Assembly (NCBI GenBank): GCA_009176605.1
Contig: SEYY01000497.1
Location: 72,501 to 136,500 of the forward strand
Origin: Armadillidium nasatum
Lineage: Eukaryota; Arthropoda; Malacostraca; Isopoda; Armadillidiidae
DNA: 64,000 nt
Direction of reading: 5' to 3'
Part shown: one piece after another, positions 13,548 through 64,000 of the stretch
Numbering within the stretch: position 1 is the first letter of the stretch
Layout: the number at the start of each line of letters is the position of its first letter
Program-made: the position numbers and the translations under genes
Notes under the pieces: generated by a model
The model's input: the letters and a program-made list of their open reading frames with translations, nothing else
What the model was told of the DNA's origin: nothing
The model's database searches: none

Positions 13548-13557
13548 ATATATATAT

Positions 13558-13653
<96 letters not shown>

Positions 13654-13660
13654 TATATAT
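13548..13660. repeat. (AT)n in right foldback arm
   Basis: AT array with several AAT/ATT breaks, mirror position of 11784-11850 but longer. Confidence 0.97.
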
Positions 13661-13842
13661 TGGAAATGGGAACTAAAAATGAGATAAAAATCGCAAAAAA
13701 GTGAAAAATGTGATATTTGTACTTATTAAATTGCTTATATTTTCTAAACCAAGCCAAAACCAAAAATAATTCATTAAAAAAATTAAAATATACATGGTTT
13801 GATCAAAAAAGTTGCAAATAAAAAAATCATCTCATTTGGTGA

Positions 13843-14560
13843 GTATTAATAGATCACTGTTCCAAATTTGCGTGTGTAGTGCCTATCAAGGACAAACAGA
13901 GTACCACAGTGGCAAATGCTTTGGAAGAAAGAATTTTACCGTTCTTGCCGAAGTTACCAAATCGATTATTAACAGACAATGGTATGGAGTTTGTGGCTGA
14001 ACCATTTCAAATTGTGTTAGAGCAATTTAATATAAAGCATATCCGAACTTCACCATTGCATCCTGCTAGCAATGGAATTTGTGAGCGGTTTAACCGAAGT
14101 TTAATACAGTCTTTACGCTGCTTAGTACTGGAAAATTCTTCGAGTTGGGATGAAGAGTTACCTTCATCTGTAATTATTTATAACCATACTTGGCATAGTT
14201 CTATAAAGATGTCACCTTCAGACTACTTATTAAAGAAAACCCATGTTGAACCTGCTCATACTTTTCCACAATATTGGGATGAGGGATCAATGAATTTTAA
14301 ATCATTTCACATTGGTCAAAAAGTTGCTAAAAAAATCATCTTTAAAGGACACCATGTGAGCAATAAATTTCGTATCCGATGGGAAGGCCCTTTTATAATA
14401 ACTGCAGTAAACGATAATAAAATAACCTATCGTATCAGAAGGATAGCCAATCCTAATAGCAGAGAGGAGAAGATCCATCATACCCAATTACGAATCTGGA
14501 TCGATATCCCCTCATATTTGAAAAGAAACCCCTTTTTCCGAGAACGAGTTTTCCATGCTG
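13843..14560 (+). pseudogene. gypsy integrase, core and GPF/Y module
   Basis: Continues the integrase after the right duplication copy: CSKFACVVPIKDKQST, the second catalytic Asp in LLTDNGMEFV (near 13968), and the catalytic Glu in NGICERFNRS (near 14070). The C-terminal GPF/Y module is clear (KFRIRWEGPFIITAV, near 14368) and ends in HHTQLRIWID. The frame 13879-14883 is open throughout, so this half is well preserved. Confidence 0.93.
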
Positions 14561-15653
14561 ATAATGAGGAGACGGATGAAATTGTAGATCAAGGAATAAT
14601 AGCGGACCAAGAGATAGAAAGGTTGTCTGACGATGAAGGAGATGGAGTTGATGAATTACGATTATTATCAGAAACTGGGGATAGTGATGAGGAAGATGAT
14701 GATTTCCTTGGTTTTGATAACTCAGACAAAATGGATGAAAGGGCAAAGATGGTAAGAGAGATGTGTGAGAAACTAAAGTGTTTACAGAATGTGGTAGAAA
14801 GCTCAGTTAGTAGTGATGGAGAAAGATTAGGTAGGTTGACAGACATTACAGGCAAATCTAAATACACAATTTATTATCTCTGATATAAGGCCTATCAAGA
14901 CTTCATTAGGTTACACTTCTCCTGACATTTTTTCGCCTACCCTTTCTTTTCCTTCTTTAGATCATTGTATGAGTGTATATTCTTCTGATTTTTATCAAGC
15001 TCGTTGTGCAACTTTGATGAGTGGGACTCCTGAGGAGACTTCTGATAGTAGAAATCCAGATTCTGGAGGACAGAACAGCAAATTTTTCGGGATTTGAAAA
15101 TTCTGGATTCCGATGGGATGCAGCAGAAATATCCAATGATTCGATTCTTGATCAAGTGTTTACCCCAACAAAAACAATTCAAATGGATAACATGTTAGAA
15201 CTAGACTGGGATGATTCATCTTTAATGATGGATGAACCTGGTAGTAATATAAGTCAAGTGATTCCTGATGAGATACCTCCATATCAAATTGATCATCCGG
15301 AATTGAGAAGGGATAATATAATGGAGACCATTGAAGAGGAATATTTAGAGGATGAGATGACACAGTCTCCTAGTGCTCTATTGAAATTTCTAAAGCAAAA
15401 TTATCAGATTACTGATATATCATCTGTTTCTGATATAGATGATTTACCATCATCCTATACTCTAGAGGGAGAGATGTTATTAAAGAAAAGAATTATAAGA
15501 ACTACAAGTGATACTGGGGAGACAGTAATAGAGGAAAGTGAACGTCTAATGGTAGAAACGCCAGTTCATAGACCTTTAACAAGATCTCGTGGAGTAGTGA
15601 CGGAACATGAGTATGTTATGAGCACACCAATAGAATGGAAAAGGAAGAAGTAA
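14561..15653 (+). pseudogene. Acidic C-terminal extension of gypsy pol
   Basis: After the integrase, the same frame runs on to 14883 as a very acidic tail (runs of D and E near 14640-14700). Two small frame changes later it continues as another acidic segment, 15021-15653, ending in STPIEWKRKK. Together about 360 codons. I recognise no domain. Low complexity and negative charge recall the disordered tails of some integrases; it could also be a separate small protein. A stop at 15651 ends it. Confidence 0.5.
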
Positions 15654-16174
15654 TGTGTAAATTGTAAATTGTTTAAATGTTTGAAAGGTGATAAGTTCTT
15701 TTCTTTCTTCTTTTTCTACTCTATCCTATCAATGCTATTCGGAGCCATGAAAACGGTAAAGCCGGAGGAGCGGAGCATATATTGATTGAATGAGATAGGT
15801 ATATGTTTGAATAAATTTTAGTTATATCTTAAATTGTTTAAAATTTAAATTACTTGCTTAAATTAATTTTGCTTTAAAACCCATCATACTAAGACAATTG
15901 AATGAAAATTAGCTAAATTTTTTTATAATTATTCAATTTTCAATAAATTATTGTTTAGAGATTTATTATCAATTTCATTTATTTAATAATTATTTTTTTT
16001 ATTATTTTATGATTTTATTTATATTATTTATTGATAAGACTACAGTTCCAGTTCTTGAGGTGGTGGCGGACTTTCGATGTCGGTCCCGGCAATGAGAGGA
16101 GCTGGAACTGAGAGTCATTTTCTTACTAATATTCTTAGACATTTTCTTATCTTTTTCTTCCTAGAAAAACGAAA
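15654..16174 (+). other. Spacer between pol and the 3' ORF
   Basis: AT-rich non-coding stretch. It contains a 9-bp inverted repeat CAGTTCCAG (16043-16051) / CTGGAACTG (16102-16110) bounding a GC-rich loop of 50 bases, and ends with a pyrimidine-rich tract and AG (16142-16164). Confidence 0.6.
16142..16164 (+). promoter_or_regulatory. Candidate 3' splice site for subgenomic mRNA
   Basis: CTTATCTTTTTCTTCCTAG, a strong pyrimidine tract plus AG ending 10 bases before the ATG at 16175. This is the arrangement used to splice env-type subgenomic messages in retroelements. Inference from sequence only. Confidence 0.5.
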
Positions 16175-17522
16175 ATGGATCATTCTACAAGAAGACCGAA
16201 ATATATCAACCTCTTAGTTGTGGGTAGCTCTGAGGTCAGAATGTTTGTAGAGGGAAGGGAACTTCTCAAACGAGAATATGGAGTGGATGTTCGAGTGGAA
16301 TACCAGAAAGGATGCAAAGGATTATTGTTTTGGCCAGGTAAAAAGGAAAATGAGGCCCACAACTCATCTAATTATTATTTGGGCACTTACTCCTTATGGA
16401 TGGCGTCGTACTGGTATAAGAACCAAAGGAAAACCAGAGATCACCATTTTTCGCCCTGCCATATATTTTTCATTGCAAGACATTCCACGTCTCATGAACC
16501 AGATCATGGAATATGTGTATCAAGTGAATCCCAAGTGTATAGGTTTATTTAGCAATCCCCGCCATCAAAGATTTGTACACCTTTAATCAAACCAGGAATT
16601 GTTCGTGCTTGGGGTGAGAAGTATCGGGAATTTTTTGAAGGATCATGTTGACTATAACCCGAAACAGATGCGTAAACATTCTGTTAGCATATATGACCAG
16701 TTTGCGTCACTTTATCAAGATATATACTACTGGGAAGGAAAACATCTCATATATGGCAATAGTGCGTTAAATTGTTACGTTAAGAAAAGACCTGATGCCG
16801 CACATCACAAGAGGAGAGGTGTAGAGCATGTCAATTACCTCCAAGGAGTAACTAACATCTTGAACTCTGATTTGCTTCCCGATGGACTACATGGGAACCA
16901 GTTATTCTTTAAATATTATTGGATCAGGAATAAAAGTATCTTAAAATCCATCCGTGAAATTAATAACATTCCACCTCCACTTGAACCTCCAGTAACACCT
17001 CCAAGAAAACCTTTGCTGGGAGATGGCCCTACAGTCACGTTTCAAACCACCGATGAAACCAGACGGGTGATACATCCTTCCTCTACTTACCAGAATATGG
17101 ACAACGCTGAACTTCCTGATCATGTATCTCAAATATTACATCATTTTACTGACCTTAATCAACCATCCACTTCTCGTGGTGGTCTTTCTAGTCAGGGTTC
17201 CTTTATGCCACCTACACGTGAGGGGAATATTGCCTCACCATACACCCACACACAATGTATAACTCAAATGCCTTCTTATCCTTCTTCCTATCAGAATTGC
17301 ATGCCTCAATCTTTTACTAACCCACTTGGTTATTCTTCTGGTTTTACAGAATATGATAGTGATGATGCTGATGCGGATGCGGGCATATCTGTTCGCGACT
17401 TTATAAATGAACGGAAAAGGAAGGGACATAGTGATAAAGGAGTGTTGATAAGAGATCTTGATAAAATAATTATAAATGCAAAAAAGGAGCAGGAAATGAT
17501 GAAGAGACGAAGGCACGAATAA
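16175..17522 (+). pseudogene. Gypsy 3' ORF, SGNH-hydrolase-like
   Basis: A separate ORF in the env position, about 448 codons if one frameshift (near 16340) and one stop (TAA 16584-16586) are allowed. The N-terminal half resembles an SGNH/GDSL-hydrolase fold: beta strand plus nucleophile-like block INLLVVGSSEVRMF (GSS at 16223-16231), a strand THLIIIWALTPYGW where the G-x-N-D block should lie but without it, a helix then PKCIGLFSNPR, and LPDGLHGNQLF with the D-x-x-H pair (16881-16892) expected for the last block. The C-terminal half is Pro/Ser-rich and ends in a basic tail (NAKKEQEMMKRRRHE). No signal peptide or membrane segment, so it is not an envelope glycoprotein. Function unknown; an esterase-like role is only a hypothesis. 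Confidence 0.55.
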
Positions 17523-17550
17523 TAAGTGAAGTACAATCTAGTTGAAAACT

Positions 17551-17626
17551 TGGTGGGGAGGGATATAAAGGGAGTGTTAACCGTAGTGGAGTTGAGACCC
17601 GATAGAGTGTCAACTCCACTGGTTAA
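17551..17626 (+). promoter_or_regulatory. Polypurine tract and start of putative 3' LTR
   Basis: GGTGGGGAGGGATATAAAGG then GAG, followed by TG at 17575, fits a polypurine tract next to an LTR starting TGTTAACC. The first 50 bases of the putative LTR form a strong hairpin: 17577-17595 pairs with 17610-17626 (AGTGGAGTTGA / TCAACTCCACT core, 2-nt bulge). Confidence 0.5.
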
Positions 17627-19023
17627 ATCAAATTATTATTAAAACTTATTATTATATATTTATTATGTTAGGTTAGGGATATTAAATTTTTGTATTTTTC
17701 AGTTAAATCTAAGAAATTGATTGTACTTATTTATAAATTGATTATAATTATTAAGAATAGAGTAATAGATTATTAAGAATAGACTAAGTGAATTCTAAGA
17801 GCACAAAAGTTATAATAAACTGATATTGAGAATTGAGGAGAAATATACCAAGAAGTTGTACTGGAGGACCTGAAAGACGTATACAAAGTGAATTCCCATA
17901 TTAAATGTGGTAATTGTATAATTTAGTATTGTGTAAACATGTTATAGAAAATGGAAAAATTAAGATAGTAAATTATAAATGTGATAATAAAAATAATATT
18001 GTTAACAGAGTTTTCAAGTGACAAGTGCTGAGGAATCTAGATGTCTTTATAACCCTTTTGGAGAAAGTATCCTATCACAAGGTACAGAGATAAATAAGGG
18101 AATATAATATGAAATATATATATTGAAAAATTATATATGTATATGTAAAGTTTTTTTATTAATTGAGTTATATTTCTTTTAGGGTTTTATTTTTAGACTC
18201 TTTTTGGTTTATGGTCAAATTATTACAAGAATTTCGGTGTTGTGTGACCTTACAAACGTACTTTATATTCAAAACTTTGTTCCATCGTTACAAATTGGAA
18301 ACCTCAAGGAAAAAGGATTGAAACTGATTCTTACACTTAAAGATAAGGTTCCCCCATTTTTAGGTAGATTTCTTTTGGGTACACAACTAACCACTTCTTC
18401 TTTCAAGGTGAAGGTTCTTTTCTTAGTTGGGACTGATTTGTTGGTCCAGTCATTTTCTTGAGAGCTGGAAGTTTTTTTTTTATACACATAAAAACCCTCA
18501 GATAAATTAAGTACTAGTATATATGTGAGAATAAAGATTTATTTATTTTTATACATTATTATCGGGAGGGAAAATTAAATTTTGTAATAAACCAGTTAAA
18601 ATTGTACCAGTGTGCTCATTTACCTGTGTTTGAAGATATTAAGTGTGTTTGGAAAAAAAAAAAAAACGAAGTAGAAGTTGTTGTGTTTGCAGTACATCAA
18701 TTAGACAAATCTCTGCCACATTGAACGGGTCCTTTCAAACCTTGGAATCTATGACGAAGCCCTTGCTTGGGTATTGAAGCGCCAAAGGAGTGAAAATTCC
18801 TCTACACGCTCAAGCCGTAAGTGTTACTTTTGTTTGTATCGGGGTTAGGTGATTTGGGGGGGTATTTTGGGCGCCACTACAGGTTACAAAAAGTTAACAT
18901 CGCCTATAATTCATATTCCCACATCCCCTGACTTCCCCTTACAACGGGAAAAAAAGAAATCTTTTGACACCAAAAACTCAAAAACTCAATTTTTGCAGAT
19001 ATGCCGGTTTGATTTCACAGCGA

Positions 19024-19025
<2 letters not shown>
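17627..19025 (+). other. Probable LTR remnant and unassigned sequence
   Basis: No supported gene. An AATAAA at 18530-18535 could be the LTR poly(A) signal. The end of the LTR is not recognisable. A short coding-like stretch at 18709-18850 (IERVLSNLGIYDEALAWVL, then RKCYFC) looks like a gag fragment but is preceded and followed by stops. The 86-codon frame at 18204-18461 matches nothing I know. Confidence 0.35.

Positions 19026-19069
<44 letters not shown>
19026..19069. repeat. (AT)n microsatellite
   Basis: AT array touching the 3' end of the minus-strand LINE fragment. Confidence 0.97.
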
Positions 19070-19072
<3 letters not shown>

Positions 19073-19074
19073 AA

Positions 19075-20046
<972 letters not shown>

Positions 20047-20057
20047 TTTTTATACAG

Positions 20058-33738
<13,681 letters not shown>

Positions 33739-33761
33739 CTTGAAATGCTACATTGAAAACT

Positions 33762-33767
33762 AATAAA
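33762..33767 (+). terminator. Poly(A) signal of OGFOD2
   Basis: AATAAA 24 bases after the stop codon. Confidence 0.7.
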
Positions 33768-33770
33768 AGA

Positions 33771-35922
<2,152 letters not shown>

Positions 35923-36717
35923 TTTTTTTTTTTTCGTCCTTACTCGTCGAATAGTATTCCTGCAGCGAAATGTTTCCGAGGTAAATAAAAATTGGCGAGG
36001 GAGATTGGAGAACGAGGATTTTTCCACTTTCAATACGAATTACTTTCTCCAGCCTGAACTGCTAAAGAATAATTAAGTACGATTGAACCATAGTACCAGA
36101 ACTCCACATAGGTTGGTTTCCATTATGGTTGTTATCTAAGAATCCATTTTACCTAAAGAAGTTTGTTCATCTGGAATATTTTGTGATGAATCTGGAAGTG
36201 ATCATTTTTCTATATTATTATGAAATTTGGATTTTAGATCTCAAAAATATAGAATGCCTAAGATGATGATCAATGATCTCGCTTGAAATAATTTTACTAA
36301 CATTTTGCATATCCCTGAAGTTTCTCAGTCTTCAACAGTAAATAAAAATACTAATATTGTTTTGAATGATTAATTTCAGGAAGAATAAATCATTTGTAAA
36401 CTAAAAAAAGGGGCGAAGGTTACTGAAAAGAGGAATGTAAGCTGGTTATTTAAATAAATTTTTTTTTTTTTGTATCTAAGAATCCAACCTCTCAAATAAA
36501 ATCAGTTATAGAAGTACATACAATCTGAGAAGCTAATAGATTTATTATAGAACATATACACCTACTTTTACTCTTAAAAGGCTAAAAATTTAACTATTTT
36601 CGACTTTATTATTCAAAGGTGTTGGTATTTTCTTGGAGCTGAAACCCTAGAAAGTGCTTAATGAAGTTCTGGTGACTGCTCTACCAAGATTACACCAAAA
36701 TGTCGACAGAGAAAATA

Positions 36718-37163
36718 GTCGACAGGTCAAAAGGCTGACACGCCATTAATAAAATTTTGTCACGTCCAAAAAGTCACTTGTTTTGGTAAGGTCAAAGGCC
36801 CGACAAATTTTTTTTGCAACTATTCCAAATCGTCGACACAATAAATCGATAGATATATATATCATCACTACTCACGGGCCGGGGGGTACAGGGAGCAGAG
36901 CCCCCGTAGACAAATGTTCGTGTGCCATACATTTATTATAATAATATATTAAAAACTGAAATAATATATTCATAATTTTCAAAATAACAAAATTAAAAAA
37001 ATAGGCTTACATATCGATTGTATCGATATAAAAAAAAATAGGATGTTGGTCAATAGTCGACACAGTTTTTTTTAACGTATGGCCAAATCTTAAACAGTTC
37101 AAACTAAAAAGAAAAGTGATCGGCAGATTTTTTTCAAAATTGTCGGCCTTTTGACCTGTCTAC
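36718..37163. mobile_element. MITE-like element with 23-bp inverted ends
   Basis: Left end 36718-36740 (GTCGACAGGTCAAAAGGC...) matches the reverse complement of 37141-37163 at 21 of 23 positions. Inside are further GTCGACA words (near 36831 and 37056) and a GC-rich hairpin at 36874-36907 (GGGGG / CCCCC stem). No ORF, about 446 bp. Target duplication not clear; superfamily not assigned. Confidence 0.6.
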
Positions 37164-40100
37164 GTTTTGTGTATAGCTTCGAATAAACCTAATTCTATAA
37201 AATATAGCCTGCAATTAATAAAATGAAATTGATAAAGGAACTCACCATTTAAAAATGTTCTTCAAAGCGTCAGAATAAAGGAAAAATAAGCGGGATTTAC
37301 GGAATTTCGATGATCGCCCATTTGTAAAAGCTCTTAAGTAAAATTTTAAAGGTAAATTATAGCTTAGAAGGAATATACCATCAACCCAAACAAAGTAAGA
37401 ACCCTCAAACTCTGCTCAAAAACTTTGGTCTCTTCTCTTTTAAAGTAGTAAATGTCAAGTCAATAAAATGAAAGTTAAAAGTAATAAATACTAATTCAAC
37501 CCTATCAATAATCAAATGTCAAGCTAAATTCAAACAGCAATCAATAAAAAAGGGGTCGAGTTGAGAGCCAAATGTAAAAGGACCTATATTTTATTACAGA
37601 ATTCTAAAATTCCTACTCTAGGAATAAAAGCATAAATACACCTACAAATTGGCTAATTAATTTAAAATAGTAATAATGTAATGGTTACTCATCTTTCGAA
37701 GACTCTTCTGGGATTGATGAGGTTTTAACTTAAGAAACGTTAAAATCATAATTGTAAAAGCGATTTACATGTCAACAGTAAAAAGCAAGTCTCAGTTTCT
37801 AGTTTCTCAGGGATAAAACACAAGAGTTAAACACATGTAAAGTGTTGCCATTCTATAAAGGATTTTCTCCGTTGAGTGGACAATATTGAAAAAAACCATA
37901 GTTAAGCTTGTCTATTTATAACAAATTTAGTATCAAATTAAGTTTACTTGTATTAAAATTTATTAATCAACATAAACTTAAAGCTACTTTAAAGCATTTA
38001 CATAAGGATTTCAAATAAAGGATAGTTTTTCCTTTCGTTGTTTTCGGAAGTGTTTTTTTATAAATACCCAAACTGTTACAACAGCGAGTATTTATCTAAC
38101 TATATTATAGTTGATGGTTGGCAGGCACTTAGATGGTAAGTGTAGGTACAATAACGAAGGCTGGGATTGGTTCTTTATTTTATACAAAAATACAGTTCTG
38201 AATTGTTCAACAAGAATAAAGACAGGAATAATGACATGGAACCCTATCTAGTAATGTGTCAAACTGGCTGTGCAAAGAAGGGAGGAATTCCTTGATGGCT
38301 GAGGATATTCTGCAGTGTACAGAAGGGCCAGAAGTATCTTCTGATGGCAATGATCACTCTGAAGGACACTGTGCAGAAAATACAAATATTGCTTGATATG
38401 CAATATAGCGATACTTGTATAATAGAAACAATGACAAATAATCACTGGTAGTTGTTGTTGAATAAATAAAGATTAACTACGAGTAGCAGTAAAACACAAA
38501 GTAAGCGGCGTTCACACAAGTAAGCCTATATTAGAGTGAGGCGTCCTTCACAGCGTAACGAGAAATTAGTTTTATTCCGCAGTGCAAACTAATACAGTTA
38601 AGAGCGAAGAGTCCTGCTAGCTACAATATGTTCAAATATAGGGTATGACCCATATGAATTATATTAGTTATCATCATGTAATTATCATCCTGTAATTTAT
38701 ATTGATAGATCTAAACAAACTCACAAACTGACTGCTTTTCTATATAATGCTAGTATACATAATTAAGTTCCATTTTTACTGCTGAGTTCTATACTATTTA
38801 AAGAGTTCTTAAATATTTCAAAGATGTTGCTCTTATAAAGATAGCAATATTTATTGCTTGTTGTATATGCTTTGAAAAGAAATACCAATTTACATTTTTG
38901 GCACTAAATATAGGTTCTTCTGGGTAACTTTGAGGATGATGAATAAATTCACATTATCTCAATTCCAAGTTATGCTAGTTTTCAGGTGCATGATTTGATA
39001 AATGAAGCTGCAGAATAGGCAGCTTTACTTACTGGGATATAACACACTAGCTTTAGATACTCTGTGAACGAAAATAAAACTTTTAATACATAAAACTATT
39101 TTACCTTTGTGGCAGTCAAAGTAAAATAGGCAAAAAGAGTAAGCTTACTACTTATAGCCAAGTCACTGATTCAGGATTAGTTATGTGTTTATAATGTCAG
39201 GAGGATGAACAAAGTTGTCTTATTTAGATTTATATAAAAATCTACTGCCGAAGGAGTAGGCTAAGTTAATTATCTGGAAATGAAACTTTAATAAATGACA
39301 TAATTAAATAATCTAGGACACTTACTATAATAAGTTTTTCTAAGAAAGTTTCTTTTTGAAGTTTTTATTATGTAATTAGGAACGTTAGAGGAAAAGTAAG
39401 AGATTCATTTGAAGGATTGGGGTAGTAAAGTTTAAAGAAATGAAAATACCAATAAAACTATATACTTTCACTATTTCATCTATTAGCCTTTTGTATATAC
39501 TTTGGTCTACAGTATATTCATCGTGGTAAAAAGGTTTTGGAAATAATGTGATATAATGTTCAAGTTCAATTTTTCGAAAGTTTGTAGATGTAAAAAAAGT
39601 CCTTACCTTAAAACCTTCTATTTCATCTTTCAATTAATTATTCTAATCAAAATTACTTCTTACATTCTAATTATTAATTTATAATTCAGAAGCTGTCAAA
39701 AGTAGTCACCTTTTGAAAAATTGCAAATAGTAAGTAACTCACGAACATTATTTGAAAATAGATTCTCATCTAGTTGTTTATACTGTAATGTAAGATGTAT
39801 CTTACATTACAGGATTACATTACATTACACCATCGCTTTATTGTTTGTTCAATTTTTCGTGCCAGTAGGCGACAACTGATGAAAAATTATTGTTTGCATT
39901 TTTATTGGTTTTGATTTATCAAAAAATAGTTTTCTTCCTTTCTCGCATAATATTTTCATAAAATTTTTGCAAGATGTTAAATTTATATATTATATTGTAA
40001 TTAAGTGTATAAAATTTATGAAGATTTTGGGGACTTTTTCATGAACCGAAGCTGAATATTACGATGAATTAAGGAAGTTTTAATTAAGAACAGTTACAAA

Positions 40101-40411
40101 TTGCTTTCTTTGGTAAAGAAAACGGAAACAAGTAAATTAGTTCTTCTTCCTGAAAGCTTTACTAATTAAGTTATTATTTATGTTAATTTTGATTGATCAA
40201 TTAATTTTTTATTTTGGTAATATTTTCTTTATTTTTTTATTTATTTTTTTTAAAAAATGTTTGTTACGGTTGGGATGATGAATTTTGATATCAACCCATG
40301 ACTTCTTCTTGAAAATTCGTTTTGTTTCAACTTTTAAACAGGGTTTAAAGTTGTAGAGAAATCAGTAAATCCTTAATTTTTTTATGAACTTTGAATAGAG
40401 TAACGTTACTT
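37164..40411. other. Intergenic region upstream of HPS1
   Basis: AT-rich, no gene that I can support. 38100-38640 is less AT-rich and, on the minus strand, has an AATAAA and could be an LTR remnant (weak). A 30-bp palindrome lies at 39783-39812. Any HPS1 promoter or non-coding first exon would be here, but none stands out. Confidence 0.5.
39783..39812. repeat. Short perfect palindrome
   Basis: CTGTAATGTAAGAT, two central bases, then ATCTTACATTACAG: a 14-bp perfect stem. It is followed by more ATTACATTACA words. Confidence 0.85.
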
Positions 40412-62531
<22,120 letters not shown>

Positions 62532-64000
62532 GTATGACATCTGCATGATTAAATAATTTTGTACTCTGATGCATTCCTTTTATGTAAAAAGCTGTGTTAT
62601 TATATGTACTCTATTTAAATGAATCCAATGTGATCTGTGCAGTAGATACATTAGAAAATAACTTTTTAATGGGCATAATCTCTGTAAACTTGTCTTCTGT
62701 TTACAGTCTTTGTTTTCAATATTCAATGTAGAAATTATTTAATTCATTGGAATTTTATTGAGGTTTTGCTTTTGATTTCATTTCATTTCCGATTTAATGT
62801 TTAACGTATTATTGGCAAAATAAATACTTCAATTTCCTATAGGGCATTAGGACTGTATTTTGAAAAATAATGACAAACACATTGGTTATAAATTTATTGT
62901 AGGAATTCAAGCAAATTATTGTGATCCAATGTACTAAACTATGCTTGAGCGGAAATATCCTAAATTTCACTAACAGATGATACATGAAGATTGAATAAAA
63001 GTGGGTTGTAAATGATTATTGTTTTTTATTGAAATAAAAATTCATTTTTTCCGAATCCTCATTACATATAACACAATGAACACTTACAGCCTAATTTTAT
63101 TTAATTTTAGTGTATCTTGTAAAATATTTATAATTTTATTATTTTCCTTCACGTGGACAGACTTTATGAACTAACCTCAACTAATGCATTTGAAACTTGA
63201 TTTTGATCAGCATTCCCATCAATAAAGAGAGGTTATGCATAAAGGAAATTAATTTGAATTACACTGTTCATTTCGAAAGTTTGACACCTTAACTTGATAC
63301 GTTCCTTCAAATATATCAGCTTTTACCCTTTCGGCTATTTTCTATTATGTTTTCCTTAGTTTTTTATTTAATGCGCAATAAGTTGCGCTATTTTAGCGAT
63401 GGAATGTAAATCATATAATTGAAAAAGCTTTGAACTGTTATTAGTTACAGGTAAGGAAAAGAAAAATCAGGTTAGAAGGAAAAATGAGTTAAAATGAGTA
63501 CATATAAATTTTTTATTCATTAACCCCAGGACCCTGTCTCCATATAAATAAAACATTGGTTATATTAACAGATATTGGAAAGTCACAATTTGTTTTATTT
63601 TTTTAAATTTTTTTTTGTTTGACAAAAAATACTCAAAATTTAAATTATTTCTTATAGTTGGTATTATGTTATTATGTTAAACCTATCGAGCTAATAAGTT
63701 GAAGGGATTAATTCATTTAGGGACCCTTTTTGATGCCTGATGATGGTGATGATTAAAGGGGAAGTTAAAGAATTAAAATAAAGTTAACATTGTTCTTGGA
63801 CAGGCACCTTGTAAACAGGTTCTTCACCCTTTCTAATATTCTAATCTAACCTGAAAACAATATTTTAAGAGTATTCAAGACCACTCTTAAGTTATCAAAT
63901 GTTATTTATTGATCACTTTTTTTTTTCTTTTTTTTTTGTTAGGATTCTATAAAAGTTTTTAAAAAGTTTAAATTAACCAATCATTATGCATACTAGTAGT
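62532..64000. other. HPS1 intron 5 (partial), no gene seen
   Basis: AT-rich, no exon recognised before the window end. Confidence 0.65.

Noticed and set aside
18694-18810. Exon-like segment with TTTGCAG and GTAAGT borders
   Set aside because: The frame has an in-frame TAG early on; the coding-like part resembles gag better than OGFOD2 exon 1.
18867-18876. Minus-strand TGGCGCCCAA, like a tRNA-Lys primer-binding site
   Set aside because: Only 10 bases match, and no LTR end or gag frame is visible on either side in the right orientation.

Overview
The window is repeat-rich, AT-rich animal DNA, most likely from an arthropod (a crustacean is my best guess, from the density of very long (AT)n arrays and the mix of retrotransposons; this is inference). 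There is no rRNA, tRNA or CRISPR array that I can support. One 100-N assembly gap lies at 5706-5805.

Host genes. Two conserved animal genes lie in tandem on the + strand, both assembled here by matching protein blocks and splice sites. (1) An OGFOD2-like 2-oxoglutarate/Fe(II) oxygenase gene has six exons between 20058 and 33738; the extreme N-terminus is not found, and the poly(A) signal is at 33762. (2) An HPS1-like gene (BLOC-3 subunit) starts at 40412, has five recognisable exons to 62531 and continues past the window. Their introns hold most of the repeats.

Layout. 1-4465: fragments of two LINE families separated by (AT)n arrays. 4466-6729: mostly unresolved sequence, the gap, and a minus-strand copia-like gag fragment with a tRNA-iMet-type primer-binding site. 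6730-17574: a decayed but nearly complete Ty3/gypsy element (gag, protease, RT, RNase H, an OTU-like domain, integrase, a long acidic extension, and a separate 3' ORF with SGNH-hydrolase-like motifs). Its integrase is split by a 2.4-kb foldback element with a 16-bp target duplication. 17575-20057: LTR-like sequence and a minus-strand RTE-like LINE. 20058-33770: OGFOD2 with a LINE fragment (23.3-24.1 kb) and an RTE-like LINE (28.6-31.1 kb) in introns. 33771-40411: intergenic, with one MITE-like element. 40412-64000: HPS1; intron 1 contains a nest of a LINE carrying two different hAT elements, plus another LINE and a hAT transposase remnant; intron 4 contains LINE fragments and an apparently intact 3.17-kb TIR DNA transposon with a 728-codon transposase-like ORF.

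Most notable: (a) the Ty3/gypsy element with two accessory domains (OTU-like and SGNH-like); (b) the intact TIR transposon at 58640-61813, whose protein has a D/D/CxxH/RW/E arrangement of the hAT-like DDE type but does not look like a standard hAT; (c) a 3'-UTR hairpin in a LINE supported by a compensatory base change between two copies; (d) LINE copies repeatedly bounded on both sides by (AT)n arrays; (e) host exons squeezed against long (AT)n arrays.
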